NCBI RefSeq assembly: GCF_003858655.1
Contig: NZ_RQXV01000005.1
Span: 286,954 to 350,953, forward strand
Length of the DNA stretch: 64,000 nucleotides
Direction: 5' to 3'
From: Amphritea balenae
Lineage (GTDB): Bacteria; Pseudomonadota; Gammaproteobacteria; Pseudomonadales; Balneatricaceae
The position numbers and the translations under genes were made by a program. The stretch's first letter is position 1; each line of letters opens with the position of its first letter. The notes beneath the pieces were generated by a model. That model made no database searches. It saw only the letters and a program-made list of their open reading frames with translations, and was not told the DNA's origin. This document shows, in pieces, positions 52,954 to 61,300 of this stretch.

Positions 52954-54255
52954 TTAGCCAACGAACTTGATCATCACACCTGCAGCAACCGCGGAGCCGA
53001 TTACACCGGCTACGTTTGGTCCCATCGCATGCATCAGCAAGAAGTTCTGGGAGTTAGCTTCCAGACCCAGCTTGTTAGATACACGTGCCGCCATAGGTAC
53101 TGCGGATACACCAGCAGAACCAATCAACGGGTTGATGGAGTTACCACCTTGCATCTTGTTCATGATCTTAGCCATGATTACGCCACAAGCAGTACCGATA
53201 CCGAATGCAACGATACCCAGCAACAGGATGCCCAGTGTTTCTATGTCCAGGAATTTATCTGCAGACAGTTTAGAACCAACAGACAGACCCAGGAAGATAG
53301 TTACGATGTTGATCAGAGCGTTCTGAGCAGTATCACTCAGACGGTCAACAACACCACACTCACGCATCAGGTTACCAAAGCAGAACATACCCAACAGAGG
53401 TGCTGCATCCGGCAGTAGCATTGCTACCAGCATCAGCAGAACGATCGGGAACATGACCTTTTCAACTTTAGAGATATGACGCAGCTGAACCATAGAGATC
53501 TGACGCTCAGCATCAGTAGTCAGTGCACGCATGATTGGCGGCTGGATCATAGGAACCAGAGCCATATATGAGTACGCAGCTACTGCGATTGCACCCAGCA
53601 GATCCGGCGCCAGCAATGAAGCTACATAGATCGCTGTAGGACCGTCAGCACCACCAATGATACCGATTGCTGCCGCATCCTGGATAGAGAAGTCCATCAG
53701 ACCTAAAGTGGTCAGACCGACTGCACCCAGTACCGTAGCAAAGATACCAAATTGCGCTGCAGCACCCAGGAACAGAGTCTTAGGGTTAGCCAGCAGAGGA
53801 CCGAAATCGGTCATCGCACCAACACCCATGAAGATCAACAGGGGAGCCGCACCGGAAGCGATAGCTATGGTGTAGAAGTTATACAACATACCATTGTTAT
53901 AGCCTGCATCATTCGCTGCATATACAGCGGCAGTATGAGCCTGGGCAGTGGAAGAGTTATAAGCTTCTTTTATTGCGTATGGATCAGCAGAATCCAGACC
54001 CAGCGAAGACGCCAGAGACTGAAGTACTTCAGGGCCACCCAGATGCAGAGCATTTTCTACCGCAGAAAATGCCAGACCCGCTTCAGGGATGTTGGCCATG
54101 ATGCCGCCGAAACCGATCGGAACCAGCAGCAGCGGCTCGAAGTTCTTGCTGATCGCAAGAAACAACAGCAGCAGGCCGACCGCGATCATCACGATCTGAC
54201 CAGGACTTACATTGTAAATCCCGGACGCATGCCAAAGGTTAAGTAGGTTTTCCAT
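52954..54255 (-). CDS. oadB: oxaloacetate decarboxylase beta subunit (sodium pump)
   Basis: A 433-aa membrane subunit that couples decarboxylation of carboxybiotin to sodium export. The motif [24 protein letters not shown] contains the conserved Asp needed for sodium and proton transfer. NLLRECGVV-like [13 protein letters not shown] and the C-terminal [15 protein letters not shown] are family features. It is the third gene of oadG-oadA-oadB, 14 bp after oadA. Confidence 0.96.
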   Translation of the reverse strand: MENLLNLWHASGIYNVSPGQIVMIAVGLLLLFLAISKNFEPLLLVPIGFGGIMANIPEAGLAFSAVENALHLGGPEVLQSLASSLGLDSADPYAIKEAYNSSTAQAHTAAVYAANDAGYNNGMLYNFYTIAIASGAAPLLIFMGVGAMTDFGPLLANPKTLFLGAAAQFGIFATVLGAVGLTTLGLMDFSIQDAAAIGIIGGADGPTAIYVASLLAPDLLGAIAVAAYSYMALVPMIQPPIMRALTTDAERQISMVQLRHISKVEKVMFPIVLLMLVAMLLPDAAPLLGMFCFGNLMRECGVVDRLSDTAQNALINIVTIFLGLSVGSKLSADKFLDIETLGILLLGIVAFGIGTACGVIMAKIMNKMQGGNSINPLIGSAGVSAVPMAARVSNKLGLEANSQNFLLMHAMGPNVAGVIGSAVAAGVMIKFVG

Positions 54256-54269
54256 GAAAGAACCCGCCC

Positions 54270-56045
54270 TTATGCCAGTGTCAGCAGACTGTCACCAACC
54301 TGAACAGTATCGCCTTCTTTAACATCAACAGACACTACAGTACCTGCACGAGCAGCACGTACTTCAGTTTCCATCTTCATCGCTTCCAGGATAACCAGCA
54401 CATCGCCTTCCTGAATAGCCTGACCCGGAGACACCTGTACTTTCCAGATGTTACCAGCCAGCGGTGCAGGAACAGATTCAGCAGGACCCGCAGCCGGTGC
54501 AGCAGCAACAGGTGCAGCCGCTGGAGCAGCAGCGGTGATATCGCCACCTTCAGAAACCTGAACAACGTAGTTCTGACCGTTAACGTTGATAGTGTAAGTC
54601 TGTGGACCAGTATTCTTAGGTGCAGCCATTGCTAGGGCGTCCTCTAATGTAGGTGCGGGTTCAAATGCGTCTGGGTTACCGCGATTTTCAAGGAATTTAA
54701 GACCAACTTGTGGGAACAGAGCATAAGTCAGAACGTCATCAATTTCGTTCTCACCCGTAGCCAGGCTTGCGCCTTTCTCAGCGGCCAGCTCTTTAAGCTC
54801 AACAACCAGCTTATCCATTTCAGGCTCAAGCTGATCAGCAGGACGACAGGTAATTGGCTCACCACCATCCAGTACACGCGCTTGCAGATCGGCGTTATAA
54901 GGTGCTGGAGCAGCGCCGTATTCGCCTTTCAGAATGCCCTGAACTTCTTTAGAAATAGTTTTGTAGCGCTCGCCCATCAGAACGTTGATTACCGCCTGGG
55001 TACCAACTATCTGAGAAGTAGGTGTTACCAGCGGGATCATACCAAGGTCTTTACGAACCCTTGGGATCTCAGCCAGTACGTCATCAAACTTATCAGAAGC
55101 GTTCTGCTCACGTAGCTGGTTTTCCATGTTGGTCAGCATGCCGCCCGGTACCTGTGCAACCAGGATACGGGAGTCAGTACCACGCAGAGAACCTTCGAAC
55201 TTAGCGTACTTCTTACGTACTTCACGGAAGTAAGCAGCGATCTCTTCCAGTTGCAGCAGATCCAGACCGGTATCACGATCGGTACCCGCCAGTGCAGCAA
55301 CAACAGATTCAGTCGCTGTATGACCGTAAGTCATGGACATAGAGGAGATTGCAGTATCAACACGGTCAATACCGGCTTCAACAGCTTTCAGGATAGTCAT
55401 GTCAGACAGACCAGAAGTTGCATGCGCATGCAGCTGAACTTCCAGATCAGTTTGTGCCTTCAGACGAGAAACCAGGTCGAAACCATCGTAAGGCGTCAGG
55501 ATACCTGACATATCCTTGATTACGATAGAATCAGCGCCCATATCTTCCAGAGTTTTAGCGTACTCTACCCATGTATCATTGGTATGTACTGCACTCTTAG
55601 TATAAGAGATGGTGCCCTGAGCATGCTTGCCAGTCGCCTTAACTGCTTTAACAGCAGTTTCCAGGTTACGTGGATCGTTCATCGCATCGAAGATACGGAA
55701 TACGTCCACACCATTGTGGGCAGCACGTTCTACAAACTTATTAACTACATCATCAGCATAATGACGATAGCCCAGCAGGTTCTGGCCACGTAGCAGCATC
55801 TGCTGCTTAGTATTTGGCATAACCTTCTTAAGTTCACGAATACGCTCCCAAGGATCTTCGCCGATGAAACGGATACAGGAGTCAAACGTTGCTCCGCCCC
55901 AGCTTTCGAGGGACCAGAAGCCAACTTTATCCAGTTTTTCAGCGATTGGCAGCATGTCATCCAGGCGCATGCGGGTAGCAAACAGAGACTGATGTGCGTC
56001 CCGTAGTACTACGTCGGTAATGCCAAGAGGTTTTTTATCGGACAT
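54270..56045 (-). CDS. oadA: oxaloacetate decarboxylase alpha subunit (biotin)
   Basis: A 591-aa carboxyltransferase. The N-terminal HMGL-like TIM barrel reads [19 protein letters not shown]...[11 protein letters not shown], with metal ligands in LHAHATSG. A conserved C-terminal carboxylase domain follows, then an Ala/Pro-rich linker (about 500-525) and a biotinyl domain with the carrier lysine in [10 protein letters not shown]. It transfers CO2 from oxaloacetate to biotin; the beta subunit then releases it and pumps sodium. The full complex is encoded here. Confidence 0.97.
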   Translation of the reverse strand: MSDKKPLGITDVVLRDAHQSLFATRMRLDDMLPIAEKLDKVGFWSLESWGGATFDSCIRFIGEDPWERIRELKKVMPNTKQQMLLRGQNLLGYRHYADDVVNKFVERAAHNGVDVFRIFDAMNDPRNLETAVKAVKATGKHAQGTISYTKSAVHTNDTWVEYAKTLEDMGADSIVIKDMSGILTPYDGFDLVSRLKAQTDLEVQLHAHATSGLSDMTILKAVEAGIDRVDTAISSMSMTYGHTATESVVAALAGTDRDTGLDLLQLEEIAAYFREVRKKYAKFEGSLRGTDSRILVAQVPGGMLTNMENQLREQNASDKFDDVLAEIPRVRKDLGMIPLVTPTSQIVGTQAVINVLMGERYKTISKEVQGILKGEYGAAPAPYNADLQARVLDGGEPITCRPADQLEPEMDKLVVELKELAAEKGASLATGENEIDDVLTYALFPQVGLKFLENRGNPDAFEPAPTLEDALAMAAPKNTGPQTYTINVNGQNYVVQVSEGGDITAAAPAAAPVAAAPAAGPAESVPAPLAGNIWKVQVSPGQAIQEGDVLVILEAMKMETEVRAARAGTVVSVDVKEGDTVQVGDSLLTLA

Positions 56046-56104
56046 GGGTATAGGCCTTTTGTCGATTATTGCTCTTTAAGTTAAATTCTTTTCTTCGCTA
56101 CAAA

Positions 56105-56347
56105 TCAGTTCTTGCGGTACTGATGTACTGCCGCAGTCATAACCGCGATCAGCTCATCACCACCAGCTGGAGCTGGTGCAGCTGCAGGTGCTGCTGGTCT
56201 AGCAGGCTGAGGGGGTGCCTCAGGAACTACTTTTGCAATAACTTTAGACATAAAGCCTGTTGCAAAAACCAGCAAGGTTAGGAATACGAATACGAATCCC
56301 ATACCAAAGACCATCAAACTCAGGCCTTCTGACATTAGATTATCCAT
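56105..56347 (-). CDS. oadG: oxaloacetate decarboxylase gamma subunit
   Basis: An 80-aa subunit with one membrane segment (about 8-32) followed by a Pro/Ala-rich linker and a short polar tail with ELIAVMTAAVHQYRK. It anchors alpha to beta and completes assembly. It is the first gene of the minus-strand oad operon, 59 bp ahead of oadA. Confidence 0.92.
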   Translation of the reverse strand: MDNLMSEGLSLMVFGMGFVFVFLTLLVFATGFMSKVIAKVVPEAPPQPARPAAPAAAPAPAGGDELIAVMTAAVHQYRKN

Positions 56348-56615
56348 CTAACGGGTGCTCCTTCTTTGTACGAAACCCATAAGTCTGTTGCCGGCTTGTG
56401 GCCGCAGTACATCCCCGACAAGGGAATAACCGGCTGCAACAAACAGATGAACGTTAATAAATGGCCAACAATTAAACCTGAAATCCCCGCTTCAGGCAAT
56501 AACTTAGGTCAGTATATGGCGCAAAAAGTGCAGAGAACGTCTGTAAATAAACTACAAAAAACGTCGAACATGCAACCATTTACCATATTAACTAACCTGA
56601 GTTCTATATCAGTTT

Positions 56616-58073
56616 TTACACCTCAGGACGGTACACTTTTACGTTCTCAAAGCCCTTATCCTGTAGGTTTTGAGCATGCATCTGACTCATCACTCCTTTA
56701 TCGCAATACAGGAGATATTCCTTTCCCTGATCCAGTTCTTGGAATTTTGTTTCAAGATTAAAGAAAGGAATTATCAGTACTTCCGCCTTAGGCATATTCA
56801 GCGGTTTACGCTCTTGCTCATTGGCAGCACGAATATCAATAATGACCTGATTAGCCCCGACTTTAGTCATCGCTTCGATATCTGCATGTACATTTATATC
56901 TTCGACAATTTTGTCGATCGCTATGATCTGCGCGTTCTCCAGGGCTTTATCCAACACCTCGTAATCGAAGTTTGCTTCTTCTTCTTCGATACGCTCAAGC
57001 TTGGCATTGGTGGTAGGCCGATCAGAGATAACACCGCAATACTCAGGAATATTCTTCGCCATATCAAAGGCGCCGATCCGTTTAGTGATATCTATAATGT
57101 CCTGCTTATCCATAGTCACCAAAGGACGAACAACCAGCTTGCTGGTCGAGGAATCAATAATCTGCAGGTTTGGTAACGTCTGGCTGGATACCTGCGCGAT
57201 ACTTTCACCGGTTACAATAGCCGGGAGCTTCATGCGATCGGCGACTTTTTCACCGGCACGCATCATCATACGTTTCAGTACCACACCCATCTGAGAGTGA
57301 TGGACATTTTGTAATATTTCTCCAACCACTTCATCAAAGGGTACCGAGATAAATTTAACCCGCGCGGCAGTACCGTATTGCTGCCATATATAATGGGCAA
57401 TCTGCTTTACACCGATTTCATGAGCGCGACCACCCAGGTTAAAAAACAGGAAATGGGTTTTACAGCCCCGACGCATGGTCATATAACTGGAAACGACCGA
57501 ATCAAAGCCTCCTGAAATTAGCGACAATACTGCTTCCTGACTGCCTAATGGATAACCGCCCAGACCCGGATGTTTATGAGAGATCATAAACAGATCCTGC
57601 TCACGTATTTCCATCTTCACTTTGATATCCGGATTATGCAGATCCACGCCTGCCGTATCGCAATGTTGTAACAGCCCGCCACCGACATAGCGTTCAAGAT
57701 CACCGGATTTAAACTCATGCTTACCACTGCGCTTTATCCGTACAACAAAGGTTTTACCTTTAATCTTATCTGCATAAGCCGCTTTAGTGATCTGAAATAC
57801 ATTATCAAAGTCGCCCAGCGGATGTTGAACCACCTCCAGAAAATGCAGAATGCCTGGCGTACGACTCATCAGGTCAATGACCTGCTCGCGCAGTTCAGCG
57901 TCCTCAGAGGGCACTTCAACTTCAACTTTATCCCACAGACCACGTACTTTGATATCGTTATCCAGACGTTTCAGAGTCACCTGTAGATTTGACTGCAAAC
58001 GCTGAATAAAGCGTTTACGTACAGGCTTGCTCTTAATGGTAATTTCCGGAAACAGTTTAACGATGAACTTCAT
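56616..58073 (-). CDS. thiI: tRNA 4-thiouridine sulfurtransferase ThiI
   Basis: A 485-aa enzyme with NFLD and THUMP domains (about 1-170), a PP-loop adenylation domain (LISGGFDSVVSSYMTMRRG, about 180-195) and a C-terminal rhodanese domain. The rhodanese cysteine is present (LYCDKGVMSQMHAQNLQDKGF), which distinguishes it from short ThiI forms and means it can also serve ThiS thiocarboxylation. It makes s4U8 in tRNA and supplies sulfur for thiazole. thiS and thiG are in this window, consistent with a shared pathway. It is a single gene. Confidence 0.97.
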   Translation of the reverse strand: MKFIVKLFPEITIKSKPVRKRFIQRLQSNLQVTLKRLDNDIKVRGLWDKVEVEVPSEDAELREQVIDLMSRTPGILHFLEVVQHPLGDFDNVFQITKAAYADKIKGKTFVVRIKRSGKHEFKSGDLERYVGGGLLQHCDTAGVDLHNPDIKVKMEIREQDLFMISHKHPGLGGYPLGSQEAVLSLISGGFDSVVSSYMTMRRGCKTHFLFFNLGGRAHEIGVKQIAHYIWQQYGTAARVKFISVPFDEVVGEILQNVHHSQMGVVLKRMMMRAGEKVADRMKLPAIVTGESIAQVSSQTLPNLQIIDSSTSKLVVRPLVTMDKQDIIDITKRIGAFDMAKNIPEYCGVISDRPTTNAKLERIEEEEANFDYEVLDKALENAQIIAIDKIVEDINVHADIEAMTKVGANQVIIDIRAANEQERKPLNMPKAEVLIIPFFNLETKFQELDQGKEYLLYCDKGVMSQMHAQNLQDKGFENVKVYRPEV

Positions 58074-58265
58074 GATCAGTATCTACACAGGACTAAAAGG
58101 GCGGCCATTATACATTGCCCGACTAAGGGTACAAAATTACTAAGACGGCAGCTTCAACATCTTTATTGAAAAGCTAAACTCTACTGAATTATTTATACTC
58201 CGATGCTCACGCTATAGCTTGCCCCGCGAGTGTACAGATACTTTGGATGGTGCTTATATCCTGCT

Positions 58266-58293
58266 CATAAAAAAAGAGGCCGAAGCCTCTTTT
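58266..58293 (-). terminator. adhesin gene terminator
   Basis: On the minus strand AAAAGAGGC pairs with GCCTCTTTT (4-nt loop) and is followed by T-rich sequence, 18 bp after the adhesin stop. Confidence 0.92.
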
Positions 58294-58310
58294 ATAAGAT
58301 ACCAACAAAC

Positions 58311-61300
58311 TTACCACTCAATTTTTTCAATACCCTCAAAGGTCAGCTCACTGCCGTCAGCCATAGTGACCACACCCGACGTATCCGGATTAAGTTCCAG
58401 CGCTTGCGCTGCCAGATCATATTCAAGCTCCTGACCATCCACTGTAATAGTCCAGGGGTTTGACGGATCATCGGAACCATCAGTTCCTAGCTGAACAGTA
58501 TCGGCCCAGCCGCCACCGGTGCCTCCAGAGAAGTGATCATTACCCTCAAACGGGTTAAATATGTAGGTGTCGGCGCCGTCACCACCCGTTGCAGTATCAT
58601 TACCCAGACCACCAGACATCAGGTCATTGCCGGCATCGCCATCCAACTCATCATTACCCTCACCACCGATAAGCTGATCATTGCCATCTTTACCGTGCAA
58701 CTTATCGTTGCCATCACCACCAGACAGATAATCATTACCGGCATCACCATCAAGATGATCATTACCTGCTCCACCATAGAGGGTGTCATCGCCATCACCA
58801 CCCTTAACATGGTCATTACCATCACCCGCATCAACAACATCATTGCCGCCTTTCGCGTCAATCTTGTCATTACCCGAAGCATCGGTAATGTGATCGTCTG
58901 AATCAGAGCCCTTCAACTTATTATCATTGCCGGAACCACCCTGAACCTGATTCATGCCTGAGGTATCAGTATTTTCCTGGGCATACTGCGAGTAATCGAT
59001 ACCCGTTGACTCAGATGATGTTCCCTTATCCCCGGCATCCGTTGCTTGTTTAGCATCAGGAATATCCACAGGCACGGTCGTCGCTGTCGTTTCTGTGTCT
59101 CCACCTCTGGACTCAGTCGCTGTAGCAGATACCGCAAGATCAAAATCTGTACTACCTTCAGGTACCGACAGTGTTAGCCCCGTCAGCTGAGACGAATTTA
59201 ATGACCAGCTACCATCACCATTGTCGGTACCTGCTGAAAGCGTTGCGCCAGCAGGTATACCACTAACAGTAACAGCCAATGACTCACTACCATCCAGGTC
59301 GGTTAGAGAAGCTGAAATATCCAGAGGATAATCATAAGTAGAAGCACCACCGGAAACCTCACCTACAGCAACTAACGCCGGAACTGAGCCAGCCGAAAAA
59401 CCGCTTCCTGATACAGATATGATTGAAATATCATGCCCACCAATTTGATCAGCAATAGTATTTCCAGCCTCAATACTATTCATACTCCAGTGACCAACAG
59501 GCTGATCACTGTCTGTCGCATTAGCAGTATCAAATATCTTTATCTCGCCAATCTGACCCGATAAATATTCACCACTATCAAAACCACCGCCGACGCTATC
59601 CTGCTCCTGCCCGATGATAAATGAACCATCGTCATCAAAGCCTGAGAAATCCTTTTTAAAGCTATCCGTTGCGACAACCGTGCCATCAATACTATATTCA
59701 ATAGTGCCACTGTCACTAATAGAGATGCTCAACTGATGCATTTCACCGTCAAACAGCAGATCATTACTTAAATCACCTGTCTTTTCATCAACGCGGTCTG
59801 CGTCTAACTCAATGTTAAATTTTCCATTCTTTTTCGGTGATAACTCCAGCCTAAATGCATTATCGTCATTACCTGTAGCGTAGGAGATCAGAGGTGTTGT
59901 ATCAGACAGAGCACCATCAAACTTAAGATCCATCGTAATGGTTAGTTCATTCTGCCCCGCCAGCAGCTCCCCACCATTCTGAATAAGAAGAGCATCATTA
60001 TTCCCTGAGCCGTTTAGCTCAAGAGCATAGTCAGTGACACTTTCTGCCACTTCCGTCGGCGAACCCAGGGTAACATTCAGCTCAGGTGCTTCAGCCGTAG
60101 TATCTAGTGAAAAGCTAACGGTATCCGTAGCTGTATTTTGATCACCGGTTGATGATTCAGTTGAAGTGACAGAAACTGACAGGTCAAAATCTTCTGTGAC
60201 TGTATTTGCAACTGTAACCGTCAGCCCTTCCAGGTCATTCTGCTCCAACGACCAGCTACCATCCCCATTGTCCGCTCCCGCAGACAGAGTTACTCCATCT
60301 GGAATATTGGATACAGTGATACCTGATAAAGACTCAGAACCATCCAGATCACTCAGGGATGCGCTTATATCTAAATCATACACAGTCTCCTGATCAGCCC
60401 CCAGATTAACCGTCAGATTGGGAGTCTCCGCAGTCAGATCTTCAAACAGGTCATTGACCTGTAAATTAAAGTTTTCATCGTAGGTATTTCCATCTGAGTC
60501 AGTCACTCGTACGGTAACATCATGATCCTCAGCGGTTTCAAAATTAAGATCGGCACCCTCTTTAACCCGAATCTCATTTCCAACAACTTCGAAACGACCA
60601 CCGGCGTCATCAGTCAAACTATAACTAAAGGTTTCTCCGCTATCCTGATCAGAAGCAGACAGTGTTGCCACAACAACACCGGCTGTTGAATTTTCATCCA
60701 CCGAACCGCCACTTAAGGTGATATCAGTCGGACCTTCATTGAGGTTATTCACACTCAGATCAAAAGCTTCGTCGTAGGTATTACCGGCGCTGTCTTCCAC
60801 CTGCACGGTGACGTTGTGGGACTCGGCCGACTCGAAGTCGATATCCGCCCCCGCCTTAACCCGGATCTCATTGCCGACGATCTCGAAGTTACCAGAGGCA
60901 TCAGTCAGGCTGTAGGTGAAGGTCTCGCCCGCATCTTCGTCCGCAGCCGCCAGGGTCGCAACAACGGTTCCGGTTCCTGTATTCTCATCCACCGAACCGC
61001 CACTTAACGTGATATCAGTCGGACCTTCATTGAGGTTGTTTACGCTCAGATCGAAAACTTCGTCGTAGGTATTACCGGCGCTGTCTTCCACCTGCACGGT
61101 GACGTTGTGGGACTCAGCTGATTCAAAATCGATATCCGCACCCGCCTTAACCAGGATTTCATTGCCGACAATCTCGAAGTTACCAGAGGTATCAGTCAGG
61201 CTGTAGGTGAAGGTTTCGCCTGCATCTTCGTCCGCCGCGCCTAATGTGGCCACCACAGTGCCGCCGGTAGCATTTTCATCTACCGAACCGCCCGACAGGG

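Noticed and set aside
56366..56761. 131-codon plus-strand frame between oadG and thiI
   Set aside because: Its second half is antisense to thiI, there is no ribosome site, and the sequence has no recognisable domain.
58533..58901. Frames of 87-122 codons over the RTX repeats
   Set aside because: They are antisense or out-of-frame products of the repetitive glycine/aspartate codons of the adhesin.
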